DNA from: Blastopirellula sp. J2-11
Lineage (GTDB): Bacteria > Planctomycetota > Planctomycetia > Pirellulales > Pirellulaceae
Length of the DNA stretch: 64,000 bases
Reading direction: 5' to 3'
NCBI RefSeq assembly: GCF_024584705.1
Contig: NZ_CP097384.1
Coordinates: forward strand, 1,674,001-1,738,000
The position numbers were made by a program, and so were the translations under genes. Numbering within the stretch: the stretch's first letter is position 1; every line of letters begins with the position of its first letter. A model generated the notes under the pieces. That model had not been told where the DNA came from and did not search any database. It was given only the letters and a program-made list of their open reading frames with translations. Positions 1 to 11,086 of the stretch are shown here, in pieces.

Positions 1-690
1 GCCTGGTTGCCGCCGCCGCTGGTCGGACAGGGCCAGAAAGCGCAGGTTGGCTGGATGCATGACTTCCTGTTAGATCCGTATCCGATTCGCCCCGCGGTCG
101 TGCTCCGAATGCCGAAGTTCAACATGACTTCGGACGAAGCCGGCAAGTTGGCGAACTTCTTCGCCGCTCGCGATGACGCCGAGTTTCCCTACGCGTTGGA
201 CAAGCTGCGTCGCGCCGGCTACTTACGTTCGGCCCAAGCGAAATATGACCAGGTTTTGGAAAAAGAAGGTTTGCCTGCCCAAAATCGCTTGTCGGATGCG
301 ATGGGAATCATCGTGAACAGCAACTACTGCGTCAAATGTCATATCGTCGGAGATTTTGTCCCCGTTGGTTCGGCCAAGGCGCTTGCGCCTGACCTGACCC
401 AGGTATATTCGCGACTGCGCCCCCGCTATGTGCGGAACTGGATTTCACAGCCATCGGCGATTTTGCCTTACACGGCGATGCCGGTGAATATCCCGTACTT
501 GCCGGATGCCGCCGCACATTACGGCGGAATTGATCAAAAACTGTACCATGGGACGAGCTTCGATCAGATCGACGCTTTGACCGATTTGTTGATGAACTAC
601 GACGAATTCGCCAAAGCCCATAGCCAGGTGACGCCGCTGGTTGAAGCGGCGGCTCCACCTGCACCTGCGGCCGCAACCGGCGCCGAATAG
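1..690 (+). CDS. c-type cytochrome, 5' end outside window
   Basis: Partial gene: the reading frame is open from base 1, so the start lies upstream. The visible 229 residues begin inside one cytochrome-like region (PPPLVGQG, then RMPKFNM, a likely Met-ligand loop) and continue into a second domain with one haem attachment motif, CVKCH, encoded at 327-341, followed by YTAMP as probable axial Met. The C-terminus is an Ala/Pro-rich tail. By family knowledge such proteins are periplasmic or membrane-tethered electron carriers. Its position ahead of two cupredoxins and the oxidase genes suggests it feeds electrons to that oxidase (inference). The number of upstream haem sites cannot be seen. Confidence 0.85.
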   Translation, partial: AWLPPPLVGQGQKAQVGWMHDFLLDPYPIRPAVVLRMPKFNMTSDEAGKLANFFAARDDAEFPYALDKLRRAGYLRSAQAKYDQVLEKEGLPAQNRLSDAMGIIVNSNYCVKCHIVGDFVPVGSAKALAPDLTQVYSRLRPRYVRNWISQPSAILPYTAMPVNIPYLPDAAAHYGGIDQKLYHGTSFDQIDALTDLLMNYDEFAKAHSQVTPLVEAAAPPAPAAATGAE

Positions 691-751
691 CTCGCGTTTT
701 TCGTGCCCCCTAAAAGGGTGCGGCGAAATGCATGGGCGACGGCGACAGAAT

Positions 752-761
752 TGCTTATAAT
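752..761 (+). promoter_or_regulatory. extended -10-like promoter element
   Basis: A perfect TATAAT hexamer at 756-761 is preceded by TG at 752-753. No good -35 box lies at the right distance. It is about 70 bases before the cupredoxin gene start at 832, so it could drive the cupredoxin/oxidase run. This rests on sequence match only. Confidence 0.35.
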
Positions 762-831
762 GAAAAGCTTTAGCGTGGTTCGACGCGGCCGCGTGCATGG
801 AACAGTAAGAACACTGAAGGAGACTCCCACC

Positions 832-1620
832 GTGAAATTGCTACATTTCAGCTCCGCACTTCTGTTGGCGCTTTGCGTCAGCAGCGCCGTCTCAGCCGCA
901 GGCTGGGGCACGATCACCGGTAAGTTTGTCGTCGATGGCAAAGTTGCGCCCCCTGAGGCTTTGGTCATTACCAAAGACAAAGCAGTCTGCGACAAGAATC
1001 CGCCGCTGGTGGATGAGTCGCTGTTGGTGGGTCCCAATGGCGGATTGAAAAACGTCTGCGTTTGGCTCTCGCTGGGTCGTCGTGATCCGCAACCGCCGGT
1101 CCATCCCAACTACGAAGCGACCGCCAACGATACGATCGAAGTCGATAACCTGGCGTGCGCCTACGTGCCGCATGTGGTTGTCGTTCGTCCATCGCAAAAG
1201 GTCGAGTTCAAAAACTCCGATCCGATCGCGCACAATTTTAAGGTTGACGGCTTCGCCAATAACCCGTTCAACACGTTGGTTCCTGCTGGCGGATCGTTTG
1301 TGCATCAGTTCCCCTCGGAAGAACGCGTTCCGATGGTCGCCGCTTGTGCGATTCATCCTTGGATGACCGGTTTCATCGTGGTCAAAGAAGCGCCGTATGT
1401 CGCCGTTTCGGCCGAAGATGGCACGTTCACGATCGAAAACGTTCCGGCTGGCGACTGGAATTTCCAGTTCTGGCACACCAGCGGCGGTTACCTGTCGGAA
1501 GTGAAGATGGGCGGCAAGACCGAAAAAGACCGCAAAGGCGAGTACGAAATCAAAGTAGTGGACGGGAAAGCGACCGACCTGGGCGTCATCACCGTTGCTG
1601 CTGACAAGTTGAAGAAATAG
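832..1620 (+). CDS. secreted cupredoxin-like copper protein
   Basis: 262 residues from GTG 832, chosen because GAAGGAG lies 9 bases upstream and a clear Sec signal peptide (MKLLHFSSALLLALCVSSAVSA) follows; the longer upstream frame has neither. The central cupredoxin fold keeps type-1 copper ligands: His134 (IAHNFK) and Cys172, His175, Met178 in CAIHPWM. The C-terminal part (about 195-262) resembles a carboxypeptidase-regulatory beta-sandwich (DGTFTIENVPAGDW). The likely role is periplasmic electron transfer or copper handling for the neighbouring oxidase; the exact partner is inference. It is a paralogue of the next gene. Confidence 0.8.
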   Translation: MKLLHFSSALLLALCVSSAVSAAGWGTITGKFVVDGKVAPPEALVITKDKAVCDKNPPLVDESLLVGPNGGLKNVCVWLSLGRRDPQPPVHPNYEATANDTIEVDNLACAYVPHVVVVRPSQKVEFKNSDPIAHNFKVDGFANNPFNTLVPAGGSFVHQFPSEERVPMVAACAIHPWMTGFIVVKEAPYVAVSAEDGTFTIENVPAGDWNFQFWHTSGGYLSEVKMGGKTEKDRKGEYEIKVVDGKATDLGVITVAADKLKK

Positions 1621-1697
1621 GTTTTCGGCGAAGGGGGCGAGCGATGGCGTCAATTCATCGCTCGACCTTCATCGCCAGCCGGATTAAAGGTTGCGTG

Positions 1698-2597
1698 ATG
1701 AAGCGAATTCCTTTGCTGACAATTGTCTTGATTACCGCTTGGGTTTCCGGCGGTTGCGATACGGAAGTAGCGCGGCAGGTCGTTCCCCGGCCGGGTCGCG
1801 TTCTGGCGATTCGTGAGGCGCTTCGCGGCGACGAAGAAGCGGCGACCAGCGAGACGACCGAGCCGGTGATGCAAAAGCCGACCGAGTTCGTCACGCTTCG
1901 CGGGCAATTCAAGATGCAGGGAACGCCGCCAGCCAATCCGGTGCTGAGCGTGACAAAGGATACCGCAGTCTGTAATCCCAACAACGTCACGATTCACGCA
2001 ACGCAAGTGGTGGTCGATCCGCAGTCGCAAGGAATCAAGAACATGGTCGTCATGATCGAGGTTCCCGACGATTGGGTTCATCCCGACGCGAAAGGGGCGA
2101 CGGATGAAGTCAAATTTGATCAGAAGGCTTGCGAGTTTGTCGATCATGTCTTTGGCATGCAAGCGACCGAAACCTTAGAGATTTTGAATAGCGATCCGAT
2201 CGCGCATAACACGAAAATGGAGCCGCGGCGCAATACCGCTTCCAACGTCAACGTGCCGGGCGGAACTTCGACGACTTACAAGCCGACTGCCGGCGAGAAA
2301 GATCCGTTTGAAGTGACTTGCAGCATTCATCCCTGGATGAAGGCTTACATTTTGATTCGTTCCAACGGCTACTATGCGATTTCGGGCGACGATGGTTCGT
2401 TTGAAATCGCCAATGTTCCGGCCGGAGCGCCGATCCAAGTTCGAGTATGGCACGAAACGCAACCGAGCGGCGTGTCGCCAGAGACGGTGAACGGAGAACC
2501 TGTCTCGTGGCGCAAAGGTGAGTTTACGATGACGCTAGATCCGACCGACGAGTCGAAGAACGAACTAGCGGTCGTCGTGGATGCTTCGAAGTTTTAG
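1698..2597 (+). CDS. cupredoxin-like lipoprotein
   Basis: 299 residues from ATG 1698 (AAAGG at 1686-1690). The N-terminus MKRIPLLTIVLITAWVSGGC is a lipoprotein signal with a lipobox ending in Cys, so the protein is probably membrane-anchored outside the cytoplasm. Copper-site residues are His170 (IAHNTKM) and Cys208, His211, Met214 in CSIHPWM, followed by the same DGSFEIANVPAG sandwich as the preceding gene. It appears to be a duplicated cupredoxin with a different anchoring mode, suggesting one soluble and one tethered donor (inference). It lies 77 bases after its paralogue. Confidence 0.8.
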   Translation: MKRIPLLTIVLITAWVSGGCDTEVARQVVPRPGRVLAIREALRGDEEAATSETTEPVMQKPTEFVTLRGQFKMQGTPPANPVLSVTKDTAVCNPNNVTIHATQVVVDPQSQGIKNMVVMIEVPDDWVHPDAKGATDEVKFDQKACEFVDHVFGMQATETLEILNSDPIAHNTKMEPRRNTASNVNVPGGTSTTYKPTAGEKDPFEVTCSIHPWMKAYILIRSNGYYAISGDDGSFEIANVPAGAPIQVRVWHETQPSGVSPETVNGEPVSWRKGEFTMTLDPTDESKNELAVVVDASKF

Positions 2598-2660
2598 CCG
2601 CTTCTTCTGTTGGGAAGAAGCGCTTCGCAATACGTCATGATGCGACAAGAAATTACCAGC

Positions 2661-3968
2661 ATGAACGCAGTTTACAGCAATATGGGGCGCGGCGATTGGG
2701 CGCGTTGGACGCTGCTTGCGATCGGCGTTATCGCGACTGTCGGCTGTTTTTCGCCGGCAGCGCAGTTCGAGCTGAACATGATCGCCGTGCACAAGCGCGA
2801 GCTCGAAAGTGAAGCGACATTTTCGACCCAGTATCAACTGCAGCCGATCGCCGAGATTCTGGAAGCCTCGTTTGGTACGCCTGACAACCCGGTTTTGCCG
2901 CCGGTCCCCGGAATCGAAGACGTTCTGGATATCGAAAAGATCAAGATGGCGGCCGGTCCGTATGGGAGCGATGAGAACGGCAAGCAGCGTGGTCTGTATC
3001 GACAGCATTGCGTTCATTGCCATGGGATCACCGGAGATGGCGCCGGTCCGACGGCCGCCTTTTTGAATCCGTATCCTCGCGATTATCGACCGGGCAAGTT
3101 CAAGTTCAAATCGACCGCTTCTGGGCAAGAGCCGACGCACGAAGATCTGAATCGAATCATTCGTGACGGCGCCGCCGGTACGGCGATGCCCAGTTTTAAA
3201 CTGCTCGATAGCGACGAAGTTGAAGCGTTGACTCACTATGTGAAGTATTTATCGATTCGCGGACAGACCGAGCTGTATTTGATTGAAGCTGAGTTTGGCG
3301 AATTGTTGCCTGCGGTGGTGAAGCCTGCGAGTGAACGAAACGCCGAAGAACAGGAATACGTGGAAAGTCTTACCGAGGAAGAACGGGAAGAGGAAAAAGC
3401 GGAGTTCCTGGAGGAAGTCGCTTTCTTCGAATCGCGTGAGAATATCGTCGAAGAGGTGGTTGGTCCGATCGTCGAAAAATGGATGAATGCCGGCGATGAG
3501 GTGACGGAGATCGCCGAGAAGCCAGAGATGGAAATGAAAGCGTCAATCGCCAAAGGACGCGAACTCTTCTTCTCGGCCAAGACTGGCTGCGCCGGCTGCC
3601 ATGGCGAATCGGCTTTGGGAGATGGGCAGACGGCGGAAGCTGATTTTTACGACGACTGGACGCGGTTTTATTACGACCCGAGTGATCCCAGTACGTTGGA
3701 AGGATATTTGGCGCTCGGCGCATTAGAGCCGCGTAAGCTTCGACCACGCAATTTGCGGCAAGGAGTTTTTCGCGGCGGACGACGCCCGATCGATATTTTT
3801 TGGCGGATTCGGAACGGTATCGAAGGAGCGAAAATGCCGGCGGCGCCTCCGATTGTCACCGATGAGGAAATCTGGCATCTGGTCGACTTTGTGCGATATG
3901 GACTGCCGTACGACGCTTTAAGCGAAAACGAGCCGCATCAACCGGAAAATGTTCGCGTGCGGAACTAG
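2661..3968 (+). CDS. diheme cytochrome c lipoprotein
   Basis: Two CxxCH sites: CVHCH near residue 117 (nt 3009) and CAGCH near residue 310 (nt 3588), each followed by GxxGDG and a downstream Met region (TAMPSF, AKMPAAP). A hydrophobic N-terminus ending IATVGC is a lipobox. A Glu-rich linker of about 60 residues (EEEREEEKAEFLEE) separates the haem domains. The start is uncertain: ATGs at 2637, 2661 and 2685 are in frame and none has a good ribosome site. The probable role is electron transfer to the CuA site of CoxB, encoded next. Confidence 0.8.
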   Translation: MNAVYSNMGRGDWARWTLLAIGVIATVGCFSPAAQFELNMIAVHKRELESEATFSTQYQLQPIAEILEASFGTPDNPVLPPVPGIEDVLDIEKIKMAAGPYGSDENGKQRGLYRQHCVHCHGITGDGAGPTAAFLNPYPRDYRPGKFKFKSTASGQEPTHEDLNRIIRDGAAGTAMPSFKLLDSDEVEALTHYVKYLSIRGQTELYLIEAEFGELLPAVVKPASERNAEEQEYVESLTEEEREEEKAEFLEEVAFFESRENIVEEVVGPIVEKWMNAGDEVTEIAEKPEMEMKASIAKGRELFFSAKTGCAGCHGESALGDGQTAEADFYDDWTRFYYDPSDPSTLEGYLALGALEPRKLRPRNLRQGVFRGGRRPIDIFWRIRNGIEGAKMPAAPPIVTDEEIWHLVDFVRYGLPYDALSENEPHQPENVRVRN

Positions 3969-4015
3969 CAGCTCGGCCATCGTCGGTTAGCGCCGACGTT
4001 CGAGGGAGAGACAAC

Positions 4016-4843
4016 GTGGGTAGAGTTTGGAGCATCCTGTTTTTGACAGTCCCGATTTTCGGGGTCTGGACCTTCGTGTCGGCGATGAACGACTGGTGGC
4101 CGATGAACGGCGGAGCCTTTGCGTTTTCGTCGGGACATTGGTTCCCGTCGCTCGACGTCAGCGACCATGTCAAAGATCACTTGTTTTACGTCATTCTCTA
4201 TTTGACCGGCGTCGTGTTTATCGGCACGGGCGCGGTTCTGTTCTGGATTCTCTGGCGTTATGACGGCGCGACCAATGCGGATCCGGTCGTCTTCTCGCAT
4301 GGTAGTCATGCGTTGGAAGTGATCTGGTCGATCTTGCCGGCGGTCGTGCTGTTGTTTATCGCGATTTACCAAATGGATGCTTGGGCCGGAGCGCGGATGC
4401 GACGACCAACGATGGCGGATGGTGCGATCAAGCCGCCGCTGTGTCGGGTGACCGGACGTCAATTTGAATGGCGGATTCAATACCCGGGCGAAGATGGTCG
4501 GCTCGATACGCCGGACGACTTGCACATTTTGAATGACCTGCATGTTCCCGTTGACGAGGAAATCGTCATCGAGATCGAAAGCTTGGACGTGTTGCACAGC
4601 TTTTTCCTGCCCAACATGCGAGTCAAGCAAGACGTCGTGCCAGGCATGCGGCAATACGTCTGGTTTCATCCGGTGAAAGAAGGGGTGAGCGACATCGTTT
4701 GCGCCGAGCTTTGCGGCTGGGGACATTACAAGATGCGCGGTCGGATTACGGTCGATAACGCCGCCGAGTTTGATCGCTGGTATTCGGCCGCTTACGCCGA
4801 TCAGGAGACTTCGCAGTTCAGCCTGCCTGAGGAAGAAGATTAA
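4016..4843 (+). CDS. coxB: cytochrome c oxidase subunit II
   Basis: 275 residues from GTG 4016, with GAGGGAGAG six bases upstream. Three hydrophobic segments lie within the first 130 residues. The C-terminal periplasmic cupredoxin domain holds the binuclear CuA site: His194 (VLHSFF), then Cys229, Glu231, Cys233, His237 and Met240 in CAELCGWGHYKM. No fused cytochrome c domain is present, so separate donors (the nearby cytochromes and cupredoxins) are needed. It is followed by coxA three bases later. Confidence 0.95.
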   Translation: MGRVWSILFLTVPIFGVWTFVSAMNDWWPMNGGAFAFSSGHWFPSLDVSDHVKDHLFYVILYLTGVVFIGTGAVLFWILWRYDGATNADPVVFSHGSHALEVIWSILPAVVLLFIAIYQMDAWAGARMRRPTMADGAIKPPLCRVTGRQFEWRIQYPGEDGRLDTPDDLHILNDLHVPVDEEIVIEIESLDVLHSFFLPNMRVKQDVVPGMRQYVWFHPVKEGVSDIVCAELCGWGHYKMRGRITVDNAAEFDRWYSAAYADQETSQFSLPEEED

Positions 4844-4846
4844 TCG

Positions 4847-6634
<1,788 letters not shown>

Positions 6635-6648
6635 TTTCCCGATTTATT

Positions 6649-7671
6649 GTGACTGAAACGCAACCGACAATTCGATCCGTATGGCCGCACCGCGTGGCGC
6701 TGCTCTTGGTCTACACCACCTTCCCGTTGATCTGGGTCGGCGGACTGGTGACGACCAAGAAAGCAGGCATGGCGGTGCCCGACTGGCCCAACACGTACGG
6801 ATACAACCTTTTCCTCTATCCCTGGACCGAGTGGATCGCGGGGCCATTTGACCTGTTTGTCGAGCATGGGCATCGCTTGCTCGGTTCGGTGGTCGGCATG
6901 GTCGCGATCGCGCTGGTGATTGTGGTGTCCCTCTGCGACAAACGTCGTTGGATGCTGACGCTGTCGATCATCGCATTGATTGCGGTGATCGCGCAAGGCA
7001 TTCTGGGAGGCGCGCGAGTGATCCAGGACGAAGTGTTGTTGGCCCGGATTCATGGTTGCTTTGGCCCGGCGTTTTTCGGACTGACCGTTGCGTTGGCCGT
7101 CTTCACCTCGCGTCGTTGGGGGGGGATTCAGCCAAGCAAAGTGGAGGGAAGCGGCTCGTTGCAACTGTTGGCGGTCACTACCGCAGCACTCGCCTACGTG
7201 CAGCTTCTGATCGGCTCTTTTTTGCGGCATGTGCCGGCTGGAGGAAACCACGGCGACTTCCGAGTCGCAGTGATTTTTCATGTGTTAGTCGCGTTTCTCG
7301 TCGTGGCGCATGTCATCGCACTGACGACTACGGCTTGGCGCAATCATCCCCGCGCGATCGCTGTGCGGTGGTGGTCGTTGACCGCATCGTTGATAGTAAT
7401 GGTGCAGATTGGACTGGGCGTTGCTGCCTGGACGTTCAAATATGGCTGGCCAACTTTCTTACCGGGTGGCGAATTGATTCCAAGTTTTGTCATTAACGCC
7501 GAAAGCGTCGCTCAAGCAGGCGTCGTGACGGCGCATGTCGCTACTGGCTCTTTGATCGTCGGCGTGACGGTCGCGATAGCGCTGTACAGTTTCCGTTATT
7601 ATTCGCCTGCTCCGGCTTCATTGGTTTCGCAAGCAGTGAAAAAATCAACGCTTCAGGGAGTCACGATATGA
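6649..7671 (+). CDS. ctaA: haem A synthase (CtaA/Cox15)
   Basis: 340 residues from GTG 6649, with about eight membrane segments. The opening GGLVTTKKAGMAVPDWP and EHGHRLLGSVVG are family signatures (His ligand in the EHxHR motif), and later histidines occur in NHGDF-IFHVLVAF. It converts haem O to haem A for CoxA. No clear ribosome site precedes the GTG, so translation may be coupled to coxA, 14 bases upstream. It overlaps ctaB by four bases. Confidence 0.9.
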   Translation: MTETQPTIRSVWPHRVALLLVYTTFPLIWVGGLVTTKKAGMAVPDWPNTYGYNLFLYPWTEWIAGPFDLFVEHGHRLLGSVVGMVAIALVIVVSLCDKRRWMLTLSIIALIAVIAQGILGGARVIQDEVLLARIHGCFGPAFFGLTVALAVFTSRRWGGIQPSKVEGSGSLQLLAVTTAALAYVQLLIGSFLRHVPAGGNHGDFRVAVIFHVLVAFLVVAHVIALTTTAWRNHPRAIAVRWWSLTASLIVMVQIGLGVAAWTFKYGWPTFLPGGELIPSFVINAESVAQAGVVTAHVATGSLIVGVTVAIALYSFRYYSPAPASLVSQAVKKSTLQGVTI

Positions 7672-8576
7672 GCACGACTCCTTTAGCATTTGAAGAACGT
7701 CGCGCCGGTCGCATGGCGATCGCCGTCGACTATGTCGAACTGACCAAACCGAAAATTGCCGTGATGTTGTTGGCTGCGGTCGCCGTTAGCGGATGCGTCG
7801 CAACCTGGGGACAGCCCAATTTGTGGAATCTGTTTCATGCGATTTTTGGAACAGCCCTGGTCGCCGCTAGTAGTTGCGTTTGGAACCAATGGATCGAACG
7901 CCGCAGTGATCAACTGATGAAGCGCACGCGTGAGCGGCCGTTGCCTGCCGGGCGAATCAGCGCCCACTCGGCGGCCATGTTTGGCGCCGCGCTTGGCTCG
8001 ATCGGCGTTTCTTATTTGCTCGCGACTGTTGGGTGGAAGGTCGCCGCGATCGGCGCGACCACTTGGCTGTTGTATGTCGTCGTTTATACGCCGATGAAAC
8101 GGACGACTCCTTGGAATACGGCGGTCGGCGCTATCGCCGGCGCATTGCCGCTGCTGATGGGCTGGGCTGCAATGGGAGCTCCGTTTGATCTACGTGCGGC
8201 CGCGTTGTTCGCGATTCTGTTCTTTTGGCAGTTTCCGCATTTCATGGCGATCGCGTGGATCTATCGCAAAGATTACGCCCAGGCCGGGATGCAGATGTTG
8301 CCGGTGGTCGACCCAACCGGAGTTCGCGCCGGCCGCCAAGCGATTGGCGCCGCTTTGGCGCTGACGCTGGTCAGCATCGTGCCGTTTTTGAACGCTCCCT
8401 TGGATGGGGCTCCCTGGTGCGTCGCCGCGGCGCTCGCGCTTGGCGTGGGGCAGCTTTTGTTGGCGGTACGATTTTCGGTGCGTCGCGATGATCGCAGCGC
8501 GCGACACTTGCTGTGGGCGTCGTTGGTTTACTTACCGGCCATGCTTGGCGTGTTGTTGGCATTCCCCATTTTGTGA
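7668..8576 (+). CDS. ctaB: protohaem IX farnesyltransferase (haem O synthase)
   Basis: 302 residues. The ATG overlaps the ctaA stop (ATGA) and CAGGGAG lies upstream. UbiA-type motifs: NQWIERRSDQLMKRTRERPL near residue 66 (prenyl diphosphate/Mg site, with Glu where many homologues have the first Asp) and YRKDYAQAGMQMLPVVD for the second acidic loop. About eight to nine membrane helices. It adds farnesyl to haem B to give haem O, the substrate of CtaA next door. Confidence 0.92.
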   Translation: MSTTPLAFEERRAGRMAIAVDYVELTKPKIAVMLLAAVAVSGCVATWGQPNLWNLFHAIFGTALVAASSCVWNQWIERRSDQLMKRTRERPLPAGRISAHSAAMFGAALGSIGVSYLLATVGWKVAAIGATTWLLYVVVYTPMKRTTPWNTAVGAIAGALPLLMGWAAMGAPFDLRAAALFAILFFWQFPHFMAIAWIYRKDYAQAGMQMLPVVDPTGVRAGRQAIGAALALTLVSIVPFLNAPLDGAPWCVAAALALGVGQLLLAVRFSVRRDDRSARHLLWASLVYLPAMLGVLLAFPIL

Positions 8577-8595
8577 CCTGTAGCGGAACAGACCA

Positions 8596-9672
8596 ATGTC
8601 GGAAAATCACGACGATCATCACGAACATGGTCATATCCAACTGGAGTACCAGCCAGCGCTGCCGATCCCTAACGGCAAGCTCTGCTTGTGGCTATTCCTC
8701 TCGACCGAAATCATGTTTTTCGCCGGGCTCATCGGCGCTTACATTGTGCTTCGTTTCGGCGCGCCGACCTGGCCGACGCCGCATGACGTTCATCTGAGCG
8801 AGCCGATCGGCGCTTTCAATACGTTTGTGCTGATCTGCTCCAGCTTGTCGGTCGTGCTGTCGCTCGAAGCGGCGAAGTCGAACAAGACGGGACTCGCGAA
8901 AGCGTGGATGTGTTTGACGTTTGTGTTAGGGCTCTCTTTTTTGGGAGTCAAAGCGTACGAATACAAAGAAAAATTCGCGCACGGCATCTACCCGGCTCAG
9001 CCGCATGGCTTGTTGTATGACAAGCCAGACGTTTACTACGCGTCAGCGCTGAAAGTAGCGCTGGAAGATGAAGCGAAGAAGTATCCGATCGATAGCGAAG
9101 ACCCGGTCGCGAAAGAACGTCGCGAAGTGTTGGAGTTGTTGCGAAACGGCTTGGTTCAATGGAACACGCGTCAAGCGACGCAAGCCACCAATCCGGTCGA
9201 AGCGCAGGCGCTGATCGATAGCATTGCGTACACCATTCAGCATCCGCACGAAGACCATGCCGAGCTTACTCGCCTGCAAGAAGAAAAAGGGACGCTAGAG
9301 ACGCAATTGGCCGAACTAGCAAAGACGGAAACGCCTGATCCGCAAGAGTTGTCGCTGCTCAAAACCCGCATCGCGACGATCGACTTGCTGACCGCCGATG
9401 ATGCGGCGATCTTGCATCACGGGGTGAATCACTCCTACGATTGGCTCGACTTACCGTTTGTGATTCCCAGCGGCAATATGTGGGCGAGCACCTACTTTCT
9501 GTTGACTGGTTTTCACGCGATTCATGTGATCGTGGGACTGATCGTATTCGCGATCGCACTACCGGCGACGTTGGGCGTGGGCAAAGCGAACTTTATCGAA
9601 GCCGCCGGACTCTATTGGCACTTTGTCGATCTGGTCTGGATCTTTCTGTTTCCGATTCTTTACCTGTTTTAA
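8596..9672 (+). CDS. coxC: cytochrome c oxidase subunit III with large insertion
   Basis: 358 residues, far above the roughly 200 of five-helix bacterial subunit III. The N-terminal helices ([22 protein letters not shown] to residue about 121) and C-terminal helices ([21 protein letters not shown] to the end, from about residue 276) are canonical. Between them lies a hydrophilic, Glu/Lys/Gln-rich stretch of about 150 residues predicted to be helical, where relatives have about 25. The N-terminus is His-rich (DDHHEHGH). It stabilises CoxA; what the insertion binds is unknown. Confidence 0.92.
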   Translation: MSENHDDHHEHGHIQLEYQPALPIPNGKLCLWLFLSTEIMFFAGLIGAYIVLRFGAPTWPTPHDVHLSEPIGAFNTFVLICSSLSVVLSLEAAKSNKTGLAKAWMCLTFVLGLSFLGVKAYEYKEKFAHGIYPAQPHGLLYDKPDVYYASALKVALEDEAKKYPIDSEDPVAKERREVLELLRNGLVQWNTRQATQATNPVEAQALIDSIAYTIQHPHEDHAELTRLQEEKGTLETQLAELAKTETPDPQELSLLKTRIATIDLLTADDAAILHHGVNHSYDWLDLPFVIPSGNMWASTYFLLTGFHAIHVIVGLIVFAIALPATLGVGKANFIEAAGLYWHFVDLVWIFLFPILYLF

Positions 9673-9695
9673 CTCGCGTCAAGGAATCTCCGACG

Positions 9696-10136
9696 ATGTC
9701 GCCTACCGAACACGCGGAATCACATCACGAAGCAGGCCATGATCACGAACATGAACATGGCGGCACCGGCAAGTATTGGGCCGTCTTTCTGGCCCTGTGC
9801 GTGCTGACAGGGTGTTCGTTTTTGACCTATTTCGAGATGTGGCATAACGCGATTCCCGTCAGCGTTAGCCGCGCCTTTATGATGGCCGTATCGTGCAGTA
9901 AGGCCCTGCTAGTCATGGCCTTCTTCATGCACTTGATCTGGGAAGCGAACTGGAAATGGGTGTTGACCGTTCCGGCTGCGATGATGTCCCTTTTTCTCGT
10001 GTGCATGTTGATTCCCGATATCGGCTATCGAACCTATCACTACAGCAGCCATCGCTGGAATCACACACCCGAACCGATTGAGCAGGAAGCGCATCCGGTC
10101 GAAGGCGCTACAGCTGTTCCGCAGCCTGGGCATTGA
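9696..10136 (+). CDS. COX4-like oxidase subunit IV
   Basis: 146 residues from ATG 9696, with AAGGAA nine bases upstream. The His-rich N-terminus (HHEAGHDHEHEH) could bind metal. Three membrane helices follow, including the family-typical KALLVMAFFMHL, then a Pro/Glu/His-rich tail. It matches the small prokaryotic subunit IV family in size and location, directly after coxC. Its role is assembly or stability of the oxidase. Confidence 0.85.
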   Translation: MSPTEHAESHHEAGHDHEHEHGGTGKYWAVFLALCVLTGCSFLTYFEMWHNAIPVSVSRAFMMAVSCSKALLVMAFFMHLIWEANWKWVLTVPAAMMSLFLVCMLIPDIGYRTYHYSSHRWNHTPEPIEQEAHPVEGATAVPQPGH

Positions 10137-10138
10137 GA

Positions 10139-11086
10139 ATGTCTTTGGCCGCAATCTCCATTGAAAACGTCTCGTACAGTTACGGTGCGCGACGAGCGCT
10201 CAACGACTTGTCGCTGCAGATCGAAGCAGGCGAGATCTTCGTCTTTCTCGGTCCCAACGGCGGTGGAAAGACGACGCTCTTTCGTCTGCTCTCGACGCTC
10301 GCGCCGCTGCAAGCAGGCAAGATTGATTTGCTCGGTTTCGATCTGGCGTCGCAGCGCGACCAGATTCGTCGCCGGATAGGCGTTGTCTTTCAGTCTCCCA
10401 GTCTTGATAAAAAGCTGACCGTCGCCGAAAACATGCGGCAGCAATCGGCGCTCTACGGACTAAGCGGCGCCGCCGCCCGAGATGCCGAAGATCGCATGAT
10501 GCGGCAACTTGGCGTGAGCGATCGAGCAAGCGATCTGGCCGAGCAGCTTTCTGGCGGACTGCGTCGTCGCGTGGAATTGGCGAAGGGAATGATTCATCGC
10601 CCGCAGTTGCTGTTGTTGGACGAGCCGAGCACAGGGCTAGATCCTGGGGCACGAAGCAGTTTGTGGGAATATTTGCAGCGGATTCGGACAGAGCAGGGGG
10701 TGACAATCGTGTTGACGACCCATCTGTTGGAAGAAGCGGAAAAGGCCGATCGGATTGCGATTCTGGATGAAGGAACCCTTGTCGCGCTGGACCGACCGGC
10801 GGCGCTGAAAGCGTCGGTCGGGGGCGATTCGGTCACGATCACCACGCGCGGCGACGTCGAAGCGTTGGCAGTGCAATTGCGACAGATCGTCGCCGAAGAG
10901 GTGCGCGTGATGGAGAGCGCCGTTCGTTTTGAAGCTGTCGACGCATCGCAGCTAGCCCCACGGATTATGCAGTCGCTGGGAGACCAGATCGAATCGATCA
11001 CTTTCGGCAAGCCGACCTTAGAGGATGTCTTCATCGACAAGACCGGTCGGCAGTATTGGCGAGAGGAGGCCTCCGATGGCAAGTGA
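10139..11086 (+). CDS. ABC transporter ATP-binding protein
   Basis: 315 residues from ATG 10139, two bases after the previous stop. Walker A GPNGGGKTT, Q-loop VVFQSPSLD, signature LSGGLRRRVELAKG, Walker B LLLLDEPSTGLD, and switch His in TTHLLEEAE. The C-terminal extension of about 90 residues resembles the CcmA/NatA/DrrA group. It is paired with the following permease, which it overlaps by 11 bases. The location between oxidase subunits and SCO suggests a role in oxidase biogenesis, possibly copper-related export as for NosF-type transporters (inference). Confidence 0.9.
   Translation: MSLAAISIENVSYSYGARRALNDLSLQIEAGEIFVFLGPNGGGKTTLFRLLSTLAPLQAGKIDLLGFDLASQRDQIRRRIGVVFQSPSLDKKLTVAENMRQQSALYGLSGAAARDAEDRMMRQLGVSDRASDLAEQLSGGLRRRVELAKGMIHRPQLLLLDEPSTGLDPGARSSLWEYLQRIRTEQGVTIVLTTHLLEEAEKADRIAILDEGTLVALDRPAALKASVGGDSVTITTRGDVEALAVQLRQIVAEEVRVMESAVRFEAVDASQLAPRIMQSLGDQIESITFGKPTLEDVFIDKTGRQYWREEASDGK

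Noticed and set aside
892-1653. 253-codon minus-strand frame
   Set aside because: Fully antisense to the cupredoxin gene, which has a signal peptide and copper motif.
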